Shown here in pieces: positions 1-12,950 of a stretch of 64,000 nucleotides of DNA. The notes under the pieces were generated by a model. The model saw only the letters and a program-made list of their open reading frames with translations. It was not told the origin of the DNA and searched no databases. The DNA is from Rhodoferax sp. OV413 (GTDB lineage: Bacteria; Pseudomonadota; Gammaproteobacteria; Burkholderiales; Burkholderiaceae_C). Position 1 is the first letter of the stretch, and the number at the start of each line of letters is the position of its first letter. The stretch is from assembly GCF_900104385.1 (NCBI RefSeq), contig NZ_FNJA01000001.1, forward strand, positions 1,090,386-1,154,385, in the 5' to 3' direction. The position numbers were made by a program, and so were the translations under genes.

Positions 1-999
1 GCTAATACCCACCTCTCTGTCGGTATCAACATCGACGGTGTGCTGCAGCACGACGGCCTGCCCACGCCCGACGCGGCCACCCGTTTTGCCTGGATACGCG
101 ACAGCGGCGCCTTCGACTACATCGAGAAGAACCACAACCCGGCGGAAGACTTCGCGCCCTACTTCGACCTGGTGGCCGAGTACGGCGTGCCCATCGGCGT
201 GTTCGGTGGCATCTTCTGCGCCGGGCGCGACGAGGAACGCATGCGCTGGTGCCTGGCCAGCGGCGGCAAGCTCGGCGCAAAGCTGTGCAACATGCAGCTG
301 TTTGCCCGCCACGCCGACGGCAGCGCTTTGAGCGACCAGCAGGTGGCAGACTTCTTTCTGGACGCCATGGCGCATGGCACACCCGCCCACTGCCTGCCCA
401 GCCTGGAAGTGCACATCGACATGTGGAACGAGCAGTTTCACCGCGTCGAGCGCGTGGCCGAACTGCTGGCGCGCAGCCATGTGCCGCTGCGCATCACGCT
501 CGACCATTCGCACCAGATATTCAAGATCAACAACCCGCAGGAACTGGCCCTCAGCGGCCTGGCGGATGCGCCGGACGGCGGCCACGCCGAGGTGCTGGCC
601 TTGTACAAGCTGTGGCTGGAGTCGGGCTGGGTGGTGCATGCGCACACCCGTAGCGTCGCCACCAGCGTGCCGTACAACAAGGCCATGCAACGCGCGCCCG
701 GCCTGCCAGGACGCGCCGTGCAGTACCCGTTCGTCCAGCCACCACCCGGCACTTTCCACAGCGCTTGGCGCGCAGAAGAACTGGAGCCCTGGAAGCAGGC
801 CGTGCGCGACCTGCTGGCCTGGATGCAGGCCCACCCCGACCGCGCGCCGCAGCGCATCAGCTGCGAGTTCATCCCCTTCCCCGACTACGGTGGCGGCGGG
901 CGCTATTCGATCTGGGACAACAACATCGCCTGTGCCAACTGGCTTCGCGAAGAGTGGAGCCAACTACAAAGCCGTGCACCGGCGGCTGCCATCGGCTAA
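1..999 (+). CDS. Xylose-isomerase-like TIM-barrel protein (5' end missing)
   Basis: The reading frame is open from the first base, so the true start lies outside the window; about 332 residues are visible and the stop is TAA. The protein looks like the sugar-phosphate isomerase/epimerase (xylose-isomerase-like TIM barrel) superfamily. Candidate metal-binding residues typical of that fold are visible: the Glu and His in LEVHIDMW, the Asp-His pair in TLDHSHQIF, the His pair in VVHAHTRS and the Glu in SCEFIPFPDYG near the C-terminus. The substrate cannot be told from sequence. It lies 158 bp upstream of a Bug/TctC solute receptor on the same strand, which suggests a shared role in catabolism of a carboxylated sugar-like compound; that is inference. 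Family placement is moderately sure, function is not. Confidence 0.6.
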   Translation, partial: ANTHLSVGINIDGVLQHDGLPTPDAATRFAWIRDSGAFDYIEKNHNPAEDFAPYFDLVAEYGVPIGVFGGIFCAGRDEERMRWCLASGGKLGAKLCNMQLFARHADGSALSDQQVADFFLDAMAHGTPAHCLPSLEVHIDMWNEQFHRVERVAELLARSHVPLRITLDHSHQIFKINNPQELALSGLADAPDGGHAEVLALYKLWLESGWVVHAHTRSVATSVPYNKAMQRAPGLPGRAVQYPFVQPPPGTFHSAWRAEELEPWKQAVRDLLAWMQAHPDRAPQRISCEFIPFPDYGGGGRYSIWDNNIACANWLREEWSQLQSRAPAAAIG

Positions 1000-1040
1000 A
1001 CGCTGACAACCCAGGGCCGTTGGCGGCCCGGGCTGGGCAC

Positions 1041-1059
1041 CGATAACCGCGCGTTATCG
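1041..1059. promoter_or_regulatory. Inverted repeat, candidate operator upstream of the Bug receptor gene
   Basis: A perfect 7-5-7 palindrome, CGATAAC-CGCGC-GTTATCG, lies in the 158-bp gap before the receptor gene. It has no T-run, so it is more like an operator than a terminator. No adjacent regulator gene is in view. Confidence 0.35.
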
Positions 1060-1157
1060 CGATGCCAAACCCGGCATCTTTCAGCCTCCACCCATGCCTT
1101 CTAGACTTCGCCGCTGCGAGCTGCTCGCAACCTCGAAAACAACTCTAGAGACATATT

Positions 1158-2138
1158 GTGAAAACCCCTCTGACCCCTTTCGCCCTGGTTATCGCCTCCG
1201 CCCTGGGCACGTTCCTGCCTGCAGCCCAAGCGCAGGAATTCCCCACCAAGCCGGTGCGCATCATCACGCCGTTCCCGGTGGGCAGCGGCCCCGAAGGCGT
1301 GGTGCGCCTGGTGGCCGACAAGCTGTCGCGCGCCTGGGGCAAGCCGGTGTTCGTCGAGAACAAGCCGGGCGGCAATGGTTTTATCGCCATCGACACCTTC
1401 AAGCGCGGCGCCACCGACGGGCATGACCTGATCCAGCTGGACAACGTGCATCTGTCGGCCTACCCGCATCTGTTCAAGAAGCTGCCCTACGATGCCAAGG
1501 CCGACTTCGAGCCGCTGCTGCCGCTGTTCAAGACCTATTTTTTCTTTGCCGTCGCCACCGACAGCAAGTACAAGACGGTGGGCGACATCGTGGCCGACGC
1601 CAAGGCCAACCCCGGCAAGCTGAACTACGGCTCCTGGTCGGTAGGCAACCCGGTGCACCTGGGCTCCGCGCTGTTTGAATCGGTCACCGCCACCGAAATG
1701 CAGCACGTGGTCTACAAGGAAACCACCATGCTGTACACCGGCGTGGCCAATGGCGAACTGTCGTTTGCGATGGGCACCAATGCCACGGCCGGCGCCATGT
1801 ACCGCGCCGGCAAGCTGCGCTATGTGGGCGTGGCCGCACCGAAGCGCGTGGTGGGCTTCCCCAATGTGCCTACCGTGGCCGAGGCCGGTGGCCCCGCCAA
1901 TTTCGAAGTCAGCGGCTGGACCGCCATCGCCGCACCCAAGGGCCTGCCCAAAGCAGTAGCCGACAAGATCCAGCACGACATTGAAAAGGCCCTGGCGGAG
2001 CCCGACGTGCGGGAGAAATACGCCTCCTTCGCCTACGAGCCCTTCACGCTGACGCGCGAGCAGTTCGGCCAGTACATCGCGTCCGAATCGACGCGCTATG
2101 GCGACATCATCCGAAAGGCCAAGGTCTCGCTGGACTGA
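1158..2138 (+). CDS. Bug/TctC-family periplasmic solute receptor
   Basis: A 326-residue extracytoplasmic receptor of the Bordetella uptake gene (Bug, TctC) family, which normally works with TctA/TctB membrane proteins to take up carboxylates. The first 25 or so residues form a signal peptide ending near AQAQEF. The family signature follows at once: PTKPVRIITPFPVGSGPEGVVRLVADKL, then FVENKPGGNGFIA. Length is normal for the family. The start is a GTG, chosen because it directly precedes the signal peptide; the ribosome site is weak. No tctA or tctB gene is present, as is usual for the many orphan Bug genes of Burkholderiales. The ligand is unknown. Confidence 0.9.
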   Translation: MKTPLTPFALVIASALGTFLPAAQAQEFPTKPVRIITPFPVGSGPEGVVRLVADKLSRAWGKPVFVENKPGGNGFIAIDTFKRGATDGHDLIQLDNVHLSAYPHLFKKLPYDAKADFEPLLPLFKTYFFFAVATDSKYKTVGDIVADAKANPGKLNYGSWSVGNPVHLGSALFESVTATEMQHVVYKETTMLYTGVANGELSFAMGTNATAGAMYRAGKLRYVGVAAPKRVVGFPNVPTVAEAGGPANFEVSGWTAIAAPKGLPKAVADKIQHDIEKALAEPDVREKYASFAYEPFTLTREQFGQYIASESTRYGDIIRKAKVSLD

Positions 2139-2168
2139 GCAAGCGTTCCCGGGCCAGCGGGAACCCTG

Positions 2169-2258
2169 GCCTAGCTGCACCAGCACCTGCCCGCCTTCCA
2201 CCTTGGCCGGGTAGGTCTTGAGGTTGACGCACACCGGCGCGTCCAGCGCAGACATTCC
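2169..2258 (-). pseudogene. Remnant of a MocE-like Rieske ferredoxin gene (3' end only)
   Basis: On the minus strand this stretch encodes APVCVNLKTYPAKVEGGQVL followed by VQLG, the C-terminus of the Rieske ferredoxins found intact further on. By hand alignment, positions 2169-2240 match the 3' end of the ferredoxin gene at 14059-14370 at 67 of 72 bases. The upstream cysteine/histidine cluster region is absent and the stop codon is changed, so reading runs on into unrelated sequence. It is a dead fragment left by recombination or deletion, sitting between the Bug receptor gene and the phosphorelay genes. Confidence 0.8.
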
Positions 2259-2292
2259 ATGCGTTTCGTTCAGATTGCAATGAAACAGAACA

Positions 2293-3915
2293 CTAACCCA
2301 AGTCCGTCTCGCGAGGTAGCAGAACGGAAACTTCGGTGGTATTGCTGTCGTCAGATACAGAAAGGCCAATGCTGCCCTGCTGCGCCTCGATCAAAAGTTT
2401 GGCCGAATAGGTACCCAAGCCCGTACCAGAAGGCTTGCCCAAAGTCACGAACTTATCGAAGAAGCGGTCGCGAATAGCCATCGGCACCGCACCGGAGTTG
2501 CGGATCACGATGCGCAGAGGGCTCTCGTCGAAAAGCCGCACCGAAATCTTCGATGAGGCCGGCGCCGCCTCGCACGCGTTCTTCAACAAGTTCTGAAACG
2601 CCGAGTAGCACAGGGTGACATCACCGAGCGCCGCGGGCATTTCAGCCCCCACCGGCACATCGGTGTCTACCGAGATCGACAAGCCCTTCTCGGCAAATGT
2701 CACACGGTCCATCTCGGCAATGCGCCGTAGCAATTCACCGATGCGCACAGGTGCGGCGCGCAGCACAAAGCGGCCGGTTTCGATTTTGTAGAGTTCGGAC
2801 GACAGGTTCACCATGTTCAGCACCTGCATTACGCTTTCTTCCACGAGGCGCAACTGTTCGACCTGACGACGACCGATCGAGTCGTCTTCGACGATTGCCT
2901 GAACCAGCCCCAGCACGCCCGCCAAGGGCGCCTTGAGGTCGTGGCGCGTGATGCGTTCCACGTCCTCGCGCAGTTGCGCGCCTTCGACCATGCTGTCGTA
3001 TTCGGCCTGCAGATCCCGGCGCAGCTGCACGTAGCGCATGAAGTTGCGCACGCGGAGCTTGAGGGTCTCCGGGTCAATGGGCTTGGTGATGTAGTCAACC
3101 GCGCCCAGATCCAGCCCTTTGAGGCGCGCATCCGCCGAGACCATGGCAGTCACAAAAATAATCGGAACGGCCTGCGCGTTGGGGTGCTGGCGCATGGCCT
3201 TGGCGACTTCGAAGCCGTCCATATGCGGCATCATGACGTCCAGCAGCACCAGATCCGGTGGATTGTCGGAAGTCGCAAGCTCCAGGGCCTTGGCGCCTGT
3301 CTGCGCCAAGCGCACGCGGTACTCACCTTTGAACAAATGCGACAGCAGCAACAAATTGTCCTGGGTATCGTCCACGATGAGGATGGTCAGACGCGCATCT
3401 TCTGGCGGTGCCACGGGCTGGGCTGCTCGCGAGGCGCGTGGCACGGAGGTGTCCACTCCGTCATCCAGGAACTGACCCGGTGCCATACACCCCGGCTTGC
3501 GCGGCTTCCAGGCCAGGGCGTTCTCCAGCCGGATCGCAAGCTTATTGGAGGTATACGGCTTGAGCAGCATGGACGAAATTCCGTATGCAATGGCCTCTTC
3601 GACTTTTCTTCGCTCAGCTTCTGCGGTGATCAAGATGAACGGGATGGCGAATAGCTTCTCATCTGCACGCATGGCCTGCAGCAGCTCGATGCCGGACATC
3701 ACCGGCATGTTCCAGTCAGAAAGCACTACGTCAAAGGGGTGGTTCTTGAGTGTGCGCAAGGCCTCGGCACCATTCTTGGCGGACTGGATGTGCTCAACGC
3801 CCAATTGGCGTAACTGGTTGATCGTGACCTTGCGCATGGGCTCGAAATCGTCCACCACCAGACAGCGCACGCCTTGGCCAATGGAGGGTTCATTGGGCTT
3901 TCCGAAGATGCTCAT
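2293..3915 (-). CDS. REC-REC-histidine kinase (response regulator/kinase fusion)
   Basis: A cytoplasmic 540-residue signalling protein with two receiver domains followed by a kinase. The first receiver (about 15-135) has Asp67 in VVLSDWNMP; the second (about 175-295) has Asp226 in LVLLDVMMP. A HisKA segment follows with H325 in RITRHDLKAP, then an HATPase domain with the N-box in FQNLLKNACEA and a glycine-rich GTGLGTYSAKLL. The start at 3915 follows AGGAG at good spacing and overlaps the upstream gene's stop as ATGA, so translation is probably coupled. Being fed by the upstream hybrid kinase through its receivers, it may be a branch or feedback element of the relay. No DNA-binding output domain is present. 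Confidence 0.88.
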   Translation of the reverse strand: MSIFGKPNEPSIGQGVRCLVVDDFEPMRKVTINQLRQLGVEHIQSAKNGAEALRTLKNHPFDVVLSDWNMPVMSGIELLQAMRADEKLFAIPFILITAEAERRKVEEAIAYGISSMLLKPYTSNKLAIRLENALAWKPRKPGCMAPGQFLDDGVDTSVPRASRAAQPVAPPEDARLTILIVDDTQDNLLLLSHLFKGEYRVRLAQTGAKALELATSDNPPDLVLLDVMMPHMDGFEVAKAMRQHPNAQAVPIIFVTAMVSADARLKGLDLGAVDYITKPIDPETLKLRVRNFMRYVQLRRDLQAEYDSMVEGAQLREDVERITRHDLKAPLAGVLGLVQAIVEDDSIGRRQVEQLRLVEESVMQVLNMVNLSSELYKIETGRFVLRAAPVRIGELLRRIAEMDRVTFAEKGLSISVDTDVPVGAEMPAALGDVTLCYSAFQNLLKNACEAAPASSKISVRLFDESPLRIVIRNSGAVPMAIRDRFFDKFVTLGKPSGTGLGTYSAKLLIEAQQGSIGLSVSDDSNTTEVSVLLPRETDLG

Positions 3916-5470
3916 GCCTGGACTCCTGCATATATTTCTGAGGCAACTGCGTCCCCCGCCGCCTGGGCACCGGGTTGCGCCGTACGCTGGAACCGCTCCA
4001 GGCTCACGGAAACGATCGGCACCAGTTCGTCCAGGAGTTGCCGTTGGTCGGGAGTCAGCGGATGACTTACTGCGAGTTCGATGATGGCTGCTACGTCGCC
4101 GGCACGTTTCACGGGCAGCAATAGGATGGCCGCTGGGGCGCCGCTGCCCAGCCCGGAGCGGATGCGCAAATAGCCGTCGCCCGGCTGCTCCACCTGCACC
4201 GTCTCGCCGGTGGCGACGCACCGGTCCACCAAACTCAGCGTGGAGGGGAATTCCGTGAGCGTTTCCGCTGCGGTGGCACCGCCCCCCGCGTAATGCGCCT
4301 GCGCGACAACGCCGCGCACCGGGTGGACAGTCGCAAAAAGTGCTTGCCCCAGCGGTATGTGGTGTGCAATTTCACACAGCACGGTCTGCGCGAACTGGGG
4401 CAATGCATCGGTTTGCTGAAGCGCCAGCAGCAGTTCCGAGACAGCTTTGCGGCGTGCTGCCTCACGCGACATGATCGCCTGGCTGTCGCGCAAAGCTTCG
4501 GCATCGATGCGGTGCAGCAGCACTTCACGGCGCAGGCGTCGCGCCCAGAACAACATCGCTAGCACCAGGCCCGCAACAGCTGAGGCCAGCGGAATACCCC
4601 AGCGGGACCAGATCGCAAGCAGTTGGGCGCGCGGATCGAAGGATGCCGAGAACATCTGGTACTCGACCAGCGAGATGCCGTAGTTCTTTCGCCAGGAGAG
4701 GTCCAGGCGCGAGCCTATACGGCGGCTGGTCGCAAAATACTTTGCCAGCGCATCGCGCAGGTCAGCGGCGTCGAGGCTGGTACCCCAGCCCACCTCGGTG
4801 GTTTCACCCACCGTAAACAACAGGTCCAGATTCTGAGGATCGTCACGTACCCACCGGAACGCGGATTCCGCAGCGATCACGCTGAAGTCCGCCTTCCGCT
4901 CTGCCACACGCCCTATGCTTTGCGCCGTGGGTGCGGTCTGGATCACGACGGTACGCTCCTGCGGCAGCGAGGTATTCAGCTCGCGCAGCCAGGTCTCGTA
5001 GGCCGTCCCGGCCTGCACTGCGGCAACATGTCCGCCCAGGTCTTCCGGCCGCTGCAGCGCGCTGCGCAGATCAGGCCGTGCGACCACAACGCTGCGCGTC
5101 ATGAAGTACGGCACCAGCCCCATCTTCTTCTTGCGCCAGGGGGTCATATGCAGGTCGTTCGGATAGAGGTCGCACTGGCCGCTGGCGAGCAAGGCCGGTT
5201 CGTAGGTCCCATCAATCACCGTCACGCCCTGCTCATTCTGGAACTGCTGGTCCCAACCGGCGAGGGCGGTGGTCTTGGCGCGCACGCCGAGAGCGCGCGC
5301 GAACTCTTCGCCATTGATTCGGTAGAAGTCTGCGCTGGAACCTGCCACACAAATGCGCAGTTCACCGCTGCGCTGAATATCGACCAAGGTACGGCCTTGC
5401 GCTTGCAGGGCAATACCAGACAGCAGGAGCATTACGACCCGGCTCCCCCACCAGGAAAGTAGAGCGCAAT

Positions 5471-5474
<4 letters not shown>
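3912..5474 (-). CDS. Membrane sensor: family-3 solute-binding domain plus GAF, no kinase domain
   Basis: A 520-residue protein with an N-terminal signal/anchor (about 1-27), an amino-acid-type periplasmic binding domain (about 30-275, with [25 protein letters not shown] near its start), one membrane helix (about 293-312, [14 protein letters not shown]) and a cytoplasmic GAF-like domain (about 345-500). In hybrid kinases of the BvgS/EvgS type such binding domains are fused to the kinase; here no HisKA, HATPase, GGDEF or EAL follows. Both gene ends overlap neighbours by ATGA, so the protein is probably made in step with the 1480-residue kinase upstream and the REC-REC-kinase downstream. I infer it is a separate ligand-sensing subunit of that relay. 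Confidence 0.8.
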
Positions 5475-9913
<4,439 letters not shown>

Positions 9914-9996
9914 CTATTCAGTGTCAGCATTCATGATGGAGACAGCCCGGCTTTCACTGAGGGGCATCGAGCAGCCAGCGGCGTAGAAGCGCGCGC

Positions 9997-11166
9997 CTAC
10001 ACCAGAAAGCGTCCATCACCCTTGGCGACCTCCAGGCTCTTCTCTTTCTCGGCCATGTCCGCATCGCTATCGGCGAACTGCTGCGCAATGCGTTGGAATT
10101 CGGGCAACAGAGCCAGAAAGCTGTCGAGGATGTCGGGGTCGAAATGGCTACCCCGGCCGGCGCGCATGATGTCTACCGCCTTGTCGTGCGGCATGCCTTC
10201 TTTGTAGACACGCCGGCTGATCAGCGCGTCGTACACATCCGCCACCGCCATGATGCGTGCCGACAGCGGAATAGCCTCGCCCGCCAGCCCCTGCGGGTAG
10301 CCGCTGCCGTCCCACTTTTCCTGGTGGCCGTATGCGATCTCCTTGGCGTAACTCAGAAACTCCACCGGCATGCCCAGCGCATCCTCCGCATGCTGGATGG
10401 CATCGCGACCCAGGGTGGTGTGGGTTTTCATGATCTCGAACTCGTGCGGTTCGAAGCGCCCGGGCTTGAGCAGGATGCGGTCGGGGATGCCGACTTTTCC
10501 GATATCGTGCAAGGGGGCGGACTTGTACAGCATGTCAATCACGTGGTTATCGAGCTGCGCGTGAAATCGCGGGTGTTCCTTGAGTGCGTTGGCGAGTACC
10601 CGCACATAGTGCTGGGTACGGCGGATGTGGTTGCCGGTCTCGTTGTCGCGCGTCTCGGCCAGTGAAGCCATGGCGAGGATGGTGACGTCCTGGATGGCCG
10701 CCAATTCGCGCGTGCGCCGCTGCACTTCGGTTTCAAGAAACTGGTTCTGGTTGCGCAGAAAGTCGGCACCGGCCTTGGCCTGCAGCTGCGTGGCCACACG
10801 CGCCAGAACAATGGCGGGATTGATCGGTTTGGCTATGAAATCCGCCGCGCCCATTTCAAGTCCCTTCTTTTCATCATCGGTGCTCACCATTGCGGTCAGG
10901 AAGATGATGGGGATATCGCGCGTGACGGGCGATGCCTTGAGCTGCCGGCACACGTCATGGCCCGACAGGCCAGGCATCATCACGTCGAGAAGAATCAGGT
11001 CAGGGAAGAGCCCCCCTTGGATAATCTGAAGCGCCTTCTCGCCGGAACTGGTGATTTTGACCCGGTACTTGTCCTTGAGCAGGCCGGAGAGGAGCCAGAG
11101 ATTGTCGGGGGAGTCATCTACTGCGAGGATCGTGGCACGGCTGGTCGTATCCATGGTGGTTGGCAT
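9997..11166 (-). CDS. Two-component response regulator with HD-GYP phosphodiesterase output (RpfG-type)
   Basis: A 389-residue cytoplasmic regulator. The N-terminal receiver (about 15-130) has the acidic pair in ILAVDDSPDN and the acceptor Asp in LILLDVMMPG. A short coiled coil leads to an HD-GYP domain (about 190-370) with HDIGKVGIPD, the HTTLGRDAI stretch, GHQEKWDGSGYPQGL (the GYP motif) and VADVYDALISRRVYK. Proteins of this family hydrolyse cyclic di-GMP when the receiver is phosphorylated. The start at 11166 follows AGGGGAG; a longer frame to 11304 lacks such a site. It is the first gene of the relay cluster read leftwards, so cyclic di-GMP turnover is the probable output of the system. 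Confidence 0.92.
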   Translation of the reverse strand: MPTTMDTTSRATILAVDDSPDNLWLLSGLLKDKYRVKITSSGEKALQIIQGGLFPDLILLDVMMPGLSGHDVCRQLKASPVTRDIPIIFLTAMVSTDDEKKGLEMGAADFIAKPINPAIVLARVATQLQAKAGADFLRNQNQFLETEVQRRTRELAAIQDVTILAMASLAETRDNETGNHIRRTQHYVRVLANALKEHPRFHAQLDNHVIDMLYKSAPLHDIGKVGIPDRILLKPGRFEPHEFEIMKTHTTLGRDAIQHAEDALGMPVEFLSYAKEIAYGHQEKWDGSGYPQGLAGEAIPLSARIMAVADVYDALISRRVYKEGMPHDKAVDIMRAGRGSHFDPDILDSFLALLPEFQRIAQQFADSDADMAEKEKSLEVAKGDGRFLV

Positions 11167-11340
11167 GGGCTCCCCTGACAGGTGATTGATACGACATTGT
11201 GCATTTTTTGTAACAGATTCACACACAACGTCGCATGCGTTTCTCCACCCATTTGATGAACGCCACTGGCTTTGAAGCCTGCGTCCAGCCTGGGCAAAAG
11301 GCATTCCGGCTTCCCTCGCCTGCCCTGCTTAAATTACACA

Positions 11341-11420
11341 AAATAAGCCGCTAGCGCCTATACAAGCTTCGTCATACGCTATTTTTTATATAGCATCACA
11401 GCTACTTGCCCTTCGTTTCA
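11341..11420. repeat. Copy of the dispersed TAGCTGCT-type intergenic repeat (diverged)
   Basis: Lies in the 310-bp gap between the HD-GYP gene and the first Rieske gene. It shows the family's landmarks (GCTAGCGCC, TATATAGC, CAGCTA) but is weakly conserved. The rest of the gap holds no gene I can support. Confidence 0.4.
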
Positions 11421-11476
11421 GGCAAAGCCTCCGGGCAGCGATGCAGGCCAGGTGCAGCTGGGCTGCAGGGTGAGGC

Positions 11477-11785
11477 TCAGACCTGCAAAAAAACAGTATC
11501 ACCTTCAATCTTGACCGGATAAGTCTTCAGATTGACGCAGACCGGCGCACCCAGCGCCCGGCCGTCGCGGATGTCGAAGCGGCCGTTGTGCTTGGGGCAT
11601 TCGATCACGTGCTCCATCACCAGGCCGTCGGCCAGGTGCACTTTCTCGTGGGTGCAGAGCCCGTCGGTGGCGTAGACCTTGTCCTTGTAGCGGTACACCG
11701 CGTAGGTGTGGTTGTTGTGGTCGAAGCGCACCACGTCTTCGTCGTCAATATCGTCCAGTGCGCAAATCTCGGTCCAAGCGGTCAT
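11477..11785 (-). CDS. MocE-like Rieske [2Fe-2S] ferredoxin, copy A
   Basis: A 102-residue soluble Rieske protein. The cluster ligands are plain: C44-T-H46 and C63-P-K-H66 in the CTHEKVHLADG...CPKHNGRFD arrangement. It would pass electrons to an oxygenase, here almost certainly the desaturase-like enzyme encoded 16 bp upstream on the same strand. The start at 11785 follows AAGGAG. MocE of rhizobial rhizopine catabolism is the named relative I recognise; the pairing with a desaturase-like MocD is the same. A ferredoxin reductase (MocF) is not in the window, so one must be supplied from elsewhere. It is a close paralogue of the gene at 14059-14370. Confidence 0.85.
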   Translation of the reverse strand: MTAWTEICALDDIDDEDVVRFDHNNHTYAVYRYKDKVYATDGLCTHEKVHLADGLVMEHVIECPKHNGRFDIRDGRALGAPVCVNLKTYPVKIEGDTVFLQV

Positions 11786-11801
11786 CTTTGTCTCCTTGTG
11801 C

Positions 11802-12833
11802 TTATTTGTTCGCGGCGACAGACATGGGCCGCACCACCGCATAGCCGGGCTGCTTCACCTGCTGCAGCAGCGCAGGCAGGATTTCACGGTAGGCGTCCCA
11901 CAGGCTGGTGGCGGGCGCCGGGCATTCACTCTGGATAGCGGCGTGCAGCTGCGGCAGCGCGTGGTACGGCACCATCGGGAACATGTGGTGCTCCAGGTGG
12001 TAGTTCATGTTGGCGTAGAGAAAGCGGAACACCGCATGCGTGTGGAAGGTGCGGGTGCTATGCCGGTGGTCGTACACGTTCTCGGCCAGGCCGGCGTGCT
12101 GGGTCAGGTTGAACAGCTGGGTCAGCGCGCCGCCGTAGAAGCGCGGTCCGACCACCAGCATCAGTGGCAGCACGCTCTGTAGCAGCACGCAGGCCACGGC
12201 CAACGCGATGAAGATCGCCAGGTAAATGCGCGATGCGCGAATCACCTTGGGCTGCTCTTGCGCGGGGATGAAATGCAGGCCGTCGGCGCTGATGCGGCCA
12301 AACGCATGGCGCACGATGTTGGCGATCTGCGCCGCGCCGGATTTCAAGAAGAACAGGTCTGCCAGCAAACCACCCAGGCTGACTGGCTGCTGCACCGCAA
12401 TCTCGGCATCGCGCCCGACCATCATGGTGTGTGTGTGGTGGCGGGTGTGGCTCCAGCGCCAGTAGTGGCCCTCGTGCAAGGTCATGAAACCGGCCAGTTG
12501 GTAGAACATCTCGTTCAGCCAGCGGGTCTTGAACGGCGTGCCGTGCGACAACTCATGCGCGCGGTGGTCGCTGGACGCGTACAAGATGCCGTACAGCGCA
12601 AACGCCGGCACGCACCACCAACTGCCCCAGGTCAGCACACCGGCCGTACCGCTGGCCAGCAGCAGCGCCAGCCACAGGCCGTAGTTCCACAGGCTGTGGC
12701 GGTCGTTGCGCTGCATCAGCTGCTTGAGCAGCTTGCGGTCTACGCTGGGGCTGAACCACTGCGGATCGGCAGGGGCTGGCTGCGGCAGATCGGCATCGCC
12801 GCGCAGGGCGTAGCGGTTGGATGGGGTGGGCAT
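11802..12833 (-). CDS. Membrane di-iron fatty-acid-desaturase-family oxygenase (MocD-like), copy A
   Basis: A 343-residue integral membrane enzyme of the desaturase/alkane-hydroxylase superfamily. The three histidine boxes that bind the di-iron centre are visible: HELSH at about 93-97, HTRHH at about 129-133, and HLEHH in NYHLEHHMFP near residue 290. Hydrophobic helices lie between (about 52-85 and 185-230). The adjacent Rieske ferredoxin gene gives its likely electron donor. In rhizobia MocD with MocE and MocF acts on the methylated inositol amine rhizopine; whether that applies here is inference. The start at 12833 follows GGAG. Expression is probably controlled by the divergent LacI regulator at 12951. 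Confidence 0.82.
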   Translation of the reverse strand: MPTPSNRYALRGDADLPQPAPADPQWFSPSVDRKLLKQLMQRNDRHSLWNYGLWLALLLASGTAGVLTWGSWWCVPAFALYGILYASSDHRAHELSHGTPFKTRWLNEMFYQLAGFMTLHEGHYWRWSHTRHHTHTMMVGRDAEIAVQQPVSLGGLLADLFFLKSGAAQIANIVRHAFGRISADGLHFIPAQEQPKVIRASRIYLAIFIALAVACVLLQSVLPLMLVVGPRFYGGALTQLFNLTQHAGLAENVYDHRHSTRTFHTHAVFRFLYANMNYHLEHHMFPMVPYHALPQLHAAIQSECPAPATSLWDAYREILPALLQQVKQPGYAVVRPMSVAANK

Positions 12834-12910
12834 GGAGGTCTCCGAATGGTTGAAATAGTGGCTGAATGGTAGGTTCTGCAGCCTGAAGAATGACAACCGT
12901 TCGGCATTCA

Positions 12911-12947
12911 ATGGCATAAACTGCCATACCCAATGACATACATGTCA
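12911..12947. promoter_or_regulatory. Two palindromes between divergent desaturase A and LacI A genes
   Basis: ATGGCA-TAAAC-TGCCAT (12911-12927) and TGACAT-AC-ATGTCA (12934-12947) are both perfect inverted repeats in the 117-bp divergent promoter region. A third, imperfect one with the LacI-like centre AACCGTTCGG lies around 12893-12906. They are candidate operators for the LacI protein encoded next to them. Confidence 0.45.
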
Positions 12948-12950
12948 AAC

